DNA from: Calliphora vicina
Taxonomy: Eukaryota; Arthropoda; Insecta; Diptera; Calliphoridae
Assembly (NCBI RefSeq): GCF_958450345.1
Contig: NC_088782.1
Location: 108,158,358-108,222,357, forward strand
Direction of reading: 5' to 3'
DNA: 64,000 bases
Part shown: one piece after another, positions 11,521-21,639 of the stretch
How the letters are laid out: each line of letters starts with the position of its first letter
How positions within the stretch are numbered: the first letter of the stretch is position 1
Program-made: the position numbers and the translations under genes
Notes under the pieces: generated by a model
The model's input: only the letters and a program-made list of their open reading frames with translations
The model's database searches: none
What the model was told of the DNA's origin: nothing

Positions 11521-12646
11521 CAAGTTTTTCCTTAAAACTTTTAACCCAAGTTTTATTTGTTTTTTTTTTAACAAATTATCTTTCAAAATTATGTCAGTTA
11601 TTAAGCTTAATAACAATTATGTTTATTTTTTTGTTAATCTGATTAGAATGAGTGACGAGAAATAAATATTTTCAACAAAACCCAGCATGCTCCTACAAGA
11701 AGTTGCCCAAACAATTAAAGGTCTGCCGTGAAACTAATTCCAATGTTATTAAACAATATAGGGAGAACATTTTCGTTGACAAAAAACCTGGTTCTGGTAG
11801 AAGGAATTGTCCACATGATGTTTCTAAAGCCAATAAATAGAAAGCATTTTCAAAAGAGCTTCCAAGCAGACCAGTTAGCTCAGCACACCGACTATTTGGT
11901 ACGAAAAGTTAAAACCAATGCAAGTTTAAAAACATAAAATGCTCAAAAAGTTCCTGACACTAACTCTGCTAAAAATTTAGAGGTCAAAGACAGAGCACGG
12001 AAATTGTAGTCAAATTTAATAAAAAAATATAACTGCTGCTTAACTGAGGACGAAACGTATATTCTCGTGAATTTTTCCCTTCCGGGTGAATATTTTTATG
12101 TTGCTGATGCTCGAGCGAATGTTGTAGAATACTTTAGGACACAAAAGCAGAAAATTTTCCCATAGAGTTCTTGGTATGGCAAGCAAAATGCAGTTGCGGC
12201 AAAAGCAGCCAAACATTTGTTACAAAGGGCTCTATAAATAACGAAATTTACACCAAGGAATATTTACAAAAAGAAGGTGCTTCCATTCATAAGACTTCTT
12301 AATGCGTTCACTTATTTTTGGCCTGATTAGGCATCCCTTCAATATGGTTAGCAAGGTCTTGTGTGGTACAAGAACAATAAAGTGGTTTTTGTACCAAGAG
12401 ACGCAAATCCACCAAAACTGACTGGTGCTAAGGCCAGTGAAGAGATATTGGGCTCATGTTGACAGAAAGCTCTATAAAATTTTACTGGAAGGGTTTCCGG
12501 AAAATATTCATAAATTAATCGCTATTGATTTGAAAAATAATATTTTTTGTAGGTTGTACATAATAATGTCAATCAAAACTGTAGGTTTTTGTGGTTTCTT
12601 TTTTATTAAAATTTATGTATGTTAAGATTTTTTCGATCTCACTCCT
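11521..12646 (+). pseudogene. Dead DD37E-type Tc1/mariner element
   Basis: This is a diverged copy of the transposon at 53314-54611, in opposite orientation. Shared leader sequence (TTAACCCAAGT, ATGTCAGTTATTA, GTTAATCTGATTA) precedes an ATG at about 11649. Pieces of the transposase are readable across frames: YFQQNPACSYKKLPKQLKVC, a GSGRRN motif, DARANV, and YFWPD followed immediately by a stop where the second catalytic Asp lies. Several stops and frameshifts kill the gene. The right terminal repeat ATCTCACTCCT is preserved and followed by a TA dinucleotide (12647-12648). The left terminal repeat is lost or unrecognisable, so the start given is approximate. Confidence 0.85.
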
Positions 12647-12739
12647 TATGTCTAATACAAATGAAAAATATTAAAAAATTGAAGAGCAACCATTTTATTT
12701 TAGATTGGCTTCAATGCAATTTCTTAAGGTCACACTAAG

Positions 12740-12789
12740 ACGTATGAGTGTTAGATGGTTATCATCCAAATTAGATATTAATCATACGT
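12740..12789. repeat. Palindromic CATACG module, copy 3
   Basis: Arms are ACGTATGA and TCATACGT. The module is followed by TCCTAGTTGTTTTATTT and an AATTCTTATTG block resembling the tails of the other modules. Confidence 0.7.
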
Positions 12790-13544
12790 TCCTAGTTGTT
12801 TTATTTCTTCTGCCAATTCTTATTGTTATTAAATAAGCTGCAAATTGTCTTAGATTTAGATAATTTTCTATTAAACAGGATTAAATGACTATGCACTCAA
12901 GATTTTGTTGCTCAGACGTCATATACAGAGCATCTCATATGAAAAATATGAGCATAAAATTTCCTTCAGTTTTGATTCAGTAAATTTTCTTCTGGCAGAA
13001 AAATTTAAATAAATGAACAGAATGAAACCTGTAATGAGCTGATAATTAGCATTCAACTACTGAATTGTCTAAAAAAAACCATATTAGAATCGCCTAACAT
13101 TAACTTTTGCAAAATATTGAGGGTCAAAGTTCATAATTGAAGTTCATAAGTCTCACACATTTTTAATCACAAGTGTTGAAATGCCATTGCTAATTTTATT
13201 GACGCAGACCTACTTTATTGTTTAAAATTTGCATAACATTAGCTTTCGCTTAATATATTAAGGGTCAATGTTGATATGAAATTCAATTTCATAAGTCTCA
13301 CTTATTTCAAATATAGAGCACACATTTGCCTACAATTTAGCTTCAGAAATTTTCTTAAGTACTGCCGGTAACTACAACAAATAAAAATCTACGATCTAAA
13401 ATATACGGCAGATAAATTTAAATAAAAGTTATCTTTCAAATCAATATCTGATGGTAAAAATTATGAAATATTTTTAATCCATAAGTAATTAATCACTGAT
13501 AGATATATATTTGTTGAAATTGCGGGCATTACACTGTGTGTTTT
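12790..13544. other. Degenerate old repeat, no gene
   Basis: Phrases such as GGGTCAAAGTTCATA and CATAAGTCTCAC occur twice (about 13120 and 13260) and again in altered form near 14805 and 18591. This is consistent with old, diverged copies of the same repeat family as the CATACG modules. Confidence 0.45.
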
Positions 13545-13548
13545 TTAA

Positions 13549-13853
13549 CACATTGACTGCCAAGGCACTTTCAGCAAATAAGATGCTGGGGGCCACAGGA
13601 TTTTCTTTGGAATTTTTTATGGGATACTGAGTTAGAAAAAATACTCAGTACAAGTTCTGAAAGTGATGAAGAATGTGAAGATTACACTTTTGATGAGAAA
13701 CTTCCAGACAACATCGAAAAAATTCTTAAAATCTAGCACTATTGTCTGACATGGCTAGAGAGAATAAAAGTCGTGTCGGACATATGTGTCCGACGTGGCG
13801 TAAACCGCATAGTGCAGTGTCACACATATGTGTCCGACGTGGCAGTCAATGTG
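13549..13853 (+). mobile_element. piggyBac-type MITE, 305 bp
   Basis: The terminal inverted repeats CACATTGACTGCCA (left) and TGGCAGTCAATGTG (right) are perfect, and each is flanked by TTAA (13545-13548 and 13854-13857), the target duplicated by piggyBac transposons. Inside, an open stretch starting near 13623 encodes an acidic segment beginning DTELEKILSTSSESDEECED. This resembles the acidic N-terminus of piggyBac-type transposases, then stops. A GTGTCCGACGTGGC motif is repeated near the right end. The element is an internally deleted, non-autonomous copy. Confidence 0.8.
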
Positions 13854-14585
13854 TTAAAGCTGCCTAAAAGTATGCTTTAGTTTATAATAATTTAATAGTT
13901 TATGGCCCAAAACACCTAATTCCTTTAGTTTTTTCTTACTAACTTATATTGAGTTTTTTTTTTAATTAAAATTTTTAACTTATTTTCTGTACGAGGGTCG
14001 TTTGATAAGTATTTGGCCCAAAATTATTTAAATAATTTTTTATTATTTTTGTAATAGATAGCATAGTATCTCAATGTGGAAGTAAAAAAAATAAATGAAA
14101 TAAAAAAAAATTCGGAAAATTTTTCATTTTTGCGGCTACCTAAGCGTCACCTAAACAGTATTATGAATCATTATTAGGAAGTTCATATGTTCTAAGAAGT
14201 TGTTTTGTGAGATCTTAGGTACATTTTTCTAGTTGATTGTTTCCTTGAATTTGGAACGGTTTGCTACCTATAGACCTGAACCGGGGGAAAAGGTAAAAAA
14301 AAACGATTTTTTTCAATTTTTGTTCCATATGACAAGGGTTACAACTTTGTCTCAAAGAGTAAATCAAAATTTTTAAATGTTTGCAAGATATGAGCCTGAG
14401 AAAATTATTACTTTTTGCAAAAATGACACCGAGGCACCAAATCTTTGGGGCCCATAAAAAAAGACATGATTTTGGGCAAAACAATAATCATTTTTGGTCT
14501 TTTATCAAGAAGTGGTGTCCGTATATAGTTATATTTTTTCGTGTTGCACTGTAATAGTCAATTTATTATTTAACAAAACAATCTG

Positions 14586-14637
14586 TCATATGAGTGTTAA
14601 GTATCTTTCATATAAAATTAAATATTAATCATACGTA
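14586..14637. repeat. Palindromic CATACG module, copy 4
   Basis: The left arm has decayed to TCATATGAGTGTTAA, while the right arm TTAATCATACGTACCCAGTT is intact. The tail (TTTTTAACCCAATTCTTATA and GAAATAAAATGAGCTGAAAA) closely matches that after copy 2. Confidence 0.65.
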
Positions 14638-16342
14638 CCCAGTTAGATAACATTTTCTAATTTTTAACCCAATTCTTATAGAAATTAAACACAGAACGAA
14701 ATAAAATGAGCTGAAAATTGCAAAAATAATACTGTAAATTTTCTAAATATAGCATTAAAGGTCTCATAAAATCCAATTTTGTTGAAATTATTGACAGGTC
14801 AAAGGTCATTAATATAGATTTTTGCATATATCTCGCTTATTATTTGACGTGTGTATTTAGACCTTATAACTAAATTTATAGATCATAAAATTGTCTACAA
14901 TTAAGTTTCAGTTAATTTTTAACTAGCATTAACGGTTTTCGAGTTATGGTAAGATATAGAATTTGTTTCAAAAAAATCCTATTTTTTTATTTTTATTTCT
15001 CAGGTTATTTGCTTGAAAGGTCAAAGGTTAAACTTTACATTTGTCCATCATTAACAACTTACCAAATTGAGTTCAAACTTTTTACATACTAGAACCACAC
15101 AAACTATAGCAAACATGTTTGCAAATTTGAAAATCACAACCATAAGTAGACATACATAAATTATATCGACAAAAAGCATAACACAAATATAAAAAAGAAA
15201 ATAAATACCATGTGACCAAATGCAAAAAAAAAATAAAAATAGAATAGAATAGAAAGCAAAGTTCAATGTCAATACATAACAACTACAAGCAAAGTCTTCA
15301 AAGACCATTAGGTAATCTGTTTGACAAACAGCATATAAAATCAACTTTCAAAACAAACATACACAGACTTCCGTAAATAACAAATAAATACACAAATACA
15401 TTAAAACAAACACACATGAAACCAATACATATATACCAGGATACTACAATATATTGCACAGAAAAAAAACCTATTTTAGAAATCCTAGAAAGAAAATACA
15501 TTTAAAGCAACATCTAGCTAAAATCAAAAAATTTTACCATACACACATTCATATATACATATGTTTAAACACACCATAAACTAACCATAAATACACTTAG
15601 TCGGGCACACAGCTATAATGAAGGATAGAAAAATAAAATTATGTGCAAAAAAGAAATCACACAAAATAAGGCCAGACCCGGCCCAACATGCTATTTGCTG
15701 TGCTAAACGGAAACGGAAATAGAATTATAAAGACATATAGATGTCTATGGCAAAACATATAGCAAAAATTACCAAAAATAAACTTATTTAGAGAAATTCA
15801 AAGAAGAAAATGCTTTAGCTATAGCTATATACCCAACTCAACGAAATGTTAGAAAACTTTCATAGATAATCTCAAGAAGATTCATATGTATTTGCTTAAA
15901 TGTAAGTGTATATGTGTCTAGATAAATATATACTATTATATGTGTGAATACAATATAATGGTAGCAATATTGTAAAGTATGAGTTAGTAGGGTGGTAGAA
16001 ATTTTTAAAATTAAAAAATGGTAGCAAAATATTAAAATTAGAAAACTTATTGCAAATTTTAAATATTGAAAAGATTATCCTGACTAGTTGCTGCTTTCTA
16101 TTCTTTACATTTCTTTGTTTATTAAAACGTCTACCTTTTCATTTTTATATATAAAAATACTCGGAAAGTTTTTTTAGAATTTTTTAAAATATTTTTTTTT
16201 CAATGTTTAAAATCTTTAATTTATTTAGCAATTAATATTTATTTTTTAGTATTAAAGCTATATTTCATTTCTTCAGTATACTTTTTTGTTACATTACTTA
16301 CGATAGTTTTTGATTAATAACAATTTAATTTTGTATTCTTCA
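14638..16342. other. AT-rich stretch without recognised gene
   Basis: Minus-strand frames at 15051-15501 are hydrophobic low-complexity translations of A/CA-rich DNA without domains. A short GGTCAAAGGTC phrase (about 14806, echoed at 15018) links part of it to the old CATACG-associated repeat. Confidence 0.45.
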
Positions 16343-17682
16343 TCTATATATATAAAAGAGTAACGTTACTGACTGACTGACTGATTCATCATCGCACAGC
16401 CCAAACAACTGAAGCTAGAATCATGAAATTTTAACTGTGGGTTCCTCCCACCCCAAAACGATCCGATAAGAAGGATTTTTGTAAATTCGAACGTTTAGGG
16501 GGTAAAAAGGGTAAATTCGGTAACCTAATATCTTCACAACTAATAAAGATACAAACAAAAATTAAAATTTCATGTTACTCCAATTAAAAAATAAGCTGAC
16601 AGGTGTTTCGTACTTTTTCGAAATTCGAACCCTTTACGGGATAAAACGGGTAAAAACTGTATTTTGGTACTTTTTTTGGCACCCTATGTATCTTTTAATC
16701 CAATAAACATAGAAACAAATTTTATATCGTATTCTTTATTTATCAAAAAATAAAAAATATAAGTTTGGTACTTTTTCGAAATTCGAACACTTAAGGGATA
16801 AAAATTGTGTTTATTTTTGGTACTTTTTCATAAAATATGTTTTTCTATAATTTGATATAGACATACGAATATTTTATTATGACCTCCCACCACGATACAG
16901 AAATTTATTTGAATAAAATTTTACCACCGCAAAGGGGATAAAAAAGGTACCAAAAAGGGGATAAAATCGGGAAAATACATTATATTTGAAATTATTAAGC
17001 CAATTTTTATAATTTTTTTAACATTGGTTCCTGGATTCATACAAAAATTAACTAACAGGGTGTACCAAGGTGTATATTGGGTCAAATTCGGGTAAACAGT
17101 TTGGTACTTTTCTTAAAACATATTTTTTCTGGGTCATATTAACACAGATTTTAATCTTTTGAGACATGTCTGGTAGCATAAACAATTTTGGCAAAATGGA
17201 ATATTTTTATATTTCAAACTTGAGGGGTGTTCAAGGAGGAAAAGGGAAATTGGTACTTTTCTCCTAATGGTACTTTTTTAATATTTTAAATTATTTCATT
17301 ATTTTTTTATTTACTTTAATATTTAATTTATTTTTCTTTATTCGAATGGTACTTTTTGTAATTTCTTTACCAATGATCCTAGAAACATGAAATAAAGTTT
17401 ACATGGGCCCGAGTGGGTGGCAATCCACAAGTGTCTGCTTTTTGGTACTTTTTCTATATTCTAATGATACTTTTTGAATTTTCTATAATAATGAAATATG
17501 AAATTATGAAATATGAAATTAAACGTATATGGTCCTAAGTGGGTGAAAATTAAAGCGGATACTTCATGGTACTTTTTCTTTATTATAATGGTACTTTTTT
17601 TAATAGACTTAGAAACATAAAATAAAGCTTATATGGACCCGAGGGAGTGGGAAAACACAATAGGGGGCTTTTAGGTCCTTTT
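16343..17682 (+). repeat. Dispersed element with GACTGACTGACTGATTCATC head
   Basis: The head is TATATATAAAAGAGTAACGT followed by a GACT microsatellite, ATTCATCATCGCACAGCCCA and a GAAATTTTAACTGTGGGTTC block. The rest is internally repetitive: GGTACTTTTT occurs more than ten times between about 16670 and 17600, interleaved with TTCGAAATTCGAAC and GGGATAAAA. I know this head type from dispersed, probably Helitron-like or otherwise non-autonomous elements in arthropods, but I cannot assign the class. A mini-me-like element abuts it on the right. Confidence 0.5.
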
Positions 17683-18396
17683 TATACCCTACACCACCAT
17701 AGTGGGGAGGGTATAATGCGTTTGTGCAGATGTTTGTAACGCCCAAAAATATTAGTCTAACACCCACCTTAAAGTATACCGATCGACTTAGAATCACTTT
17801 CTGAGTCGATTAAACGATGTCCGTCCGTCCGTCCGTCCGTCCGTCTGGTTGGCTGGCTGGCTGGCTGTCCATGTAAACCTTGTGCGCAGAGGTCGCAATT
17901 TTGAAGATATTTCGATCAAATTTGGTACATATTACTTTTTCGGCCCAAGGACCAAGCCTATTGAAATTGGCTGAAATCGGTCCATTATTTCACCTAGCCC
18001 CCATACAAATGTCCCCTCGAAATTGGACTTTATCGGTCATAAATGTTTAATTTATCTATGTATCTACACAAATTTCGCTCCAAATAATTTTTATATATAC
18101 AAAATTCATGTCACCAAATTTTGTTACGATCGGTCCATAATTAGTCATAGCTCCCATATAGACCCGCTTCCGAAAATCACTTTAACCTGCATAATTCGCT
18201 TAAAAAGGTTGGTATACACACAAAATTCAACATAGTTAACTTTAATATAGACATAAATCACACGACCTAATTTTATGGTGATCGGTCCATAATTGGTCAT
18301 AGCTCCCATATAAGGCCCACTTCCGAAAATCTTTCAAAAATATAAAGTAGGGTATTATATGGTCGGGCTTGACCGACCATACTTTCTTACTTGTTT
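17683..18396 (+). mobile_element. Mini-me-like element, copy 1
   Basis: It starts TATACCCTACACCACCATAG with a stem-forming GGGGAGGGTATA. It then has a conserved middle (GTTTGTGCAGATGTTTGTAA, TATACCGATCGACTTAGAAT), a (GTCC/GTCT)n microsatellite at about 17819-17845 and a GGCT run, several CGATCGGTCCATAATT repeats, and the end GGTCGGGCTTGACCGACCAT ACTTTCTTACTTG. This structure resembles the dipteran mini-me elements, known for an internal (GTCY)n proto-microsatellite. It has no transposase. Four other copies lie in this window. Confidence 0.75.
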
Positions 18397-18442
18397 TCTT
18401 ATGTAAAACAAACAAAATTATCATTTAACAAAGCACACCAAG

Positions 18443-18493
18443 ACGTATGAATGTGAAATAACTATCATATAAAATTATACATAAATCATACGT
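18443..18493. repeat. Palindromic CATACG module, copy 5
   Basis: Arms are ACGTATGA and TCATACGT, followed by TCCCAGTTAGTTTAATTTTG. The element immediately to the left is the mini-me copy. Confidence 0.7.
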
Positions 18494-18605
18494 TCCCAGT
18501 TAGTTTAATTTTGCCACTTTTAAAACCAAATCTTATTGGAACATAATTTTGGCAATACTATAGTAGATGATCTAAATAAATCATCCAAAATTATTGAGGG
18601 TCAAG

Positions 18606-19740
18606 GGTCACAAACATTTTTTTCTAGGGCGAGTCAATAATAATACTTTTTTAATGAAACACACTTTTTTTTGAGCTCTATACACCTTGTCCAAAGTTCT
18701 TCCATTTCATTTATCCCTTTCCCAAAAACAAGATTTGTTGAGATCATTCAAATAGGTATTTGTTTGTGAGATGATTGCATCGTTGGTGTCAAATCTCTTT
18801 TCGCCGAGATATTTCTTCAGGTTTGGAAACAAAAAATAGACACTCAGGGCTAAATCCGAAGAATAGAGGGGATGAGGAAGCAATTCGTTTCCTAATTCAT
18901 GGATTTTTGCCATGCTATGTGCACATATTTCCCTGGTGAAAAATTACTTTTTTCTTGGCAAACTTCAGCCGTTTTTTTCATATCCACCTCTAAATTGACC
19001 CATTAAATTGATAGAATATTCGCCTTTGATTGTTTTACCATCTTGAAGGTACTCAATTCCGCGCACATCCTACGTTGACCTTCTTTGGCTCCGACTCACC
19101 CCAAGGAACCCACTATTTTTACTGTCATTTGGTGTCTGGTGTGTTGTGGGGATCCACGTTTCGCCCACCGTTACGAAACGGCGCAAAAACACGTCCATAT
19201 TATGGGTGAAGAACGCCAAACACTTCTGCGTAGTTGTCGCACAAATACGTTTGTAGTCGATTATGAGTAAAGGCGGAAATCGTTCTTATACCCAAGTGAT
19301 CATTCATAATTTAAATCACTGAGCTATGTGAAATGCATTTGGCTTCCAAGATCTCTCGCACATTCAATCTCCGATCAGCCAACACCATATAGTGAGTTTT
19401 TTCAATTATTTCGTGTGTAAAGTCTATAACTTGGCTTCCAGAACATTCGACACCTTCCGTTTTTGTACGACCTCTACGATATTCAGTAAACCACTTTTTT
19501 ACCATTGAACTGGATAGGGCAGAATTCCCATTGTAATTATCAAGCTTAGCATTGGCTTGAGTGCCCTTTTTCCGCAAAAAAAGAATGTGCAATGAGCACA
19601 CGACATATCATTTTTCCATTTGTTCTCAAGTCTAGCCTGCTATTAATTGCTGTAAAACTCATACCAAATGAAGCAGCTAGTTCAAATTTTTTTGACAGGA
19701 GTCAACTGATGGATGCTCGTTGACAGAAGCAGTGTAGCTC
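18606..19740 (-). pseudogene. Dead mariner transposon (DD34D type)
   Basis: Read on the minus strand, the N-terminal part (19601-19311) shows a helix-turn-helix region with MVKKWFTEYRRGRT, and the C-terminal part (18913-18707) contains AKIHELGNELLPHPLYSSDL and YFLFPNLKKYLGEKRF. The latter matches the mariner signature LLPHPPYSPDLAPSDYFLF, in which the third catalytic Asp is retained as SSDL. Between them the frame is broken by stops and shifts. The sequence looks closest to the irritans-type mariners. Terminal repeats were not confidently located, so the borders are approximate. The + strand frame at 19085-19270 is its shadow. Confidence 0.85.
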
Positions 19741-19829
19741 TTTTATGTAAGAAGCGGAAAGTTCGAAAACTATGGGCAACAAACTAGTTCCTATTAGCCA
19801 AATTATTAAAGAAAGCAATGAGCGACAAA

Positions 19830-20110
19830 TAAATAAAAATTTATAGGCCACAACAAGCTTCTAGTCATTGGCGACAACATTTTTGTATAAAATTGAATAT
19901 AATTTAACAAGTTTCTAGAAAAAATCATTGACAACAAAAGAGTTTCTGAAGGAAATCATTGGCGACAAACAAGTTTCCGGAAAAAATCACTTCCGATATT
20001 AGGTTTCTGTAGAAAATCATTGGCGACAGACAAGTTTCTAGAGAATGTCATTGGCGAAAAAACAACTTTCAGATGCCAAGAATTAGCGAAAAAATTGTTT
20101 CAATAAAGAA
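19830..20110. repeat. Degenerate short tandem repeat (about 30 bp)
   Basis: CATTGGCGACA followed by AAGTTTCTAGA-type sequence recurs about six times with irregular spacing (19865, 19927, 19962, 20019, 20048 and partial copies). It is a decayed minisatellite with no coding potential. Confidence 0.65.
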
Positions 20111-21300
20111 GCATAGGCGGCATAGAGGACCATTTATCTCAATAAACCTAGATCTGCGCTTGCAGGAAAAAAACTACGAATTAGGGTCTTTGTATATTTG
20201 TATATAGTGGTCTTGGATCCTTGCTTTATGTAAGATTTGAGAAAGAATTATGAACAATTGAAAAATTTTCCAAAAATGTTATTTACATTTCATACTTTTC
20301 AAAGAGGATCTTTAAATTCTTAAAAAAATTCTTCCTTCCAAGACTTGAAATTTAAACTAAAATTAAAACACTTGTTGTTAATTTCCAAGCTATCATTTTC
20401 TAATTACAATCTTTCCTCTAAGCACCACCCTAATATCCCTCTTCAGTATGTGATTGTATTTCAAAATCTATTTAGTATGTTATCCAAAAAAGAAAAAAAA
20501 ACATGGCTTAAAATTCTGTGTTAGACCATTTGTTCCCTGGCAAGAAATATTAAAGGTCTTCTGGTTGTTAGCATACCATACATGCAGCAAATGAGTATGT
20601 GAATGTAAAAATAATTTTTTTTTTTTTGGAGAAAATTTATGAACAGGAAACCGCACCCAATTTTTGGTTTCTGCTATACAAATCTCTATTTCTTTACCCT
20701 TTTTCTAGGGAAAGCATCTAGAGAGAAAAAGAAATTGTTCAAAAAAAGCAGCTACATTCGTATTATGTTTAGAGGCTGTTAGACAGTCTGTGGCAGTATG
20801 AAAAGATTTCGAAATGTTAAACAAGTCTAAAGGACTAAAGTTTCATTGAAACTTATGAGTGTTAAATGTGGGTAATGTGTATGCTGGTTTTAGAATATAT
20901 GGAAGAGTCTGTAGGTTTGGCTTTGAGTTTGAGTTAAGGAAACAAATGGTCACAAAATGAAGTGCAAATCAAAGTTTTGCCTGCTTATGTTGATTGCTTT
21001 GGCTTAACTTTTTCCAAATATTTCTTCTTATTATTTGTAGCTGCAGGGTGTGGTTTTTCCTTCTTACTTATATGCAAAAAAGAATTAAGAGTTTAGGTTT
21101 TTGTTTGTGGGCAACAAATTTCCATGTATGCTTAACTTTTTGTATTGTATAATTTTTTTTTTATTTTTTTTTGTGGGAAATAATAATTTTATTTTAAGGA
21201 ACTGCAATTTTTTTAACTTTAATCAAGTGGTTTCCTTTCTTTAATAAAAAGAAAATATGATTTTGAAATAGCCTGTAGAAAATTTATTGAAGGTAGTTTG
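20111..21300. other. Stretch without recognised gene
   Basis: No repeats, element ends or coding regions were recognised. It is less repetitive than its neighbours and probably lies upstream of, or within the first intron of, the adhesion gene. Confidence 0.45.
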
Positions 21301-21639
21301 AACAGAGTCATCATAAAGCAAATGTTTTGCTGTAAACAGTGTCTTGATTAGAGCTGATGTTTTAATATAAACAGAGTCATGATTGAAGCAAATGTTTTAC
21401 TAGAAACAGAACCACGACTGAGATTCTTTTAAGTTTATTAAGAGCCATGATTTAAGCTTAGTTTTTGTGATCAACAGAGCCATGACTATTACTAGTGTTT
21501 TAAAATAAACAGATCCGTTATAAATAGAGTTTTAATTGAAACAAAGCCATGACTGAGCTAATTTTAAATTTAAACAGAGTATGATTGAAGTTAATAATTT
21601 GGTATAATCTTAATCATGATAGAAGACAATATACAAAAG
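21301..21639. repeat. Diverged edge of the satellite field
   Basis: Loose units of the form ACAGAGTCATGATTGAAGC spaced by about 35-40 bp lead into the regular 35-bp array. They look like the most decayed end of the same repeat. Confidence 0.55.

Noticed and set aside
13991..14530. ACGAGGGTCGTTTGATAAGT resembling a mariner terminal repeat
   Set aside because: No inverted partner, TA duplication or transposase remnant could be found nearby, so it is not called as an element.
15051..15501. Overlapping minus-strand frames of 66-97 codons
   Set aside because: They arise from A-rich and CA-rich low-complexity DNA, overlap one another and show no domain.
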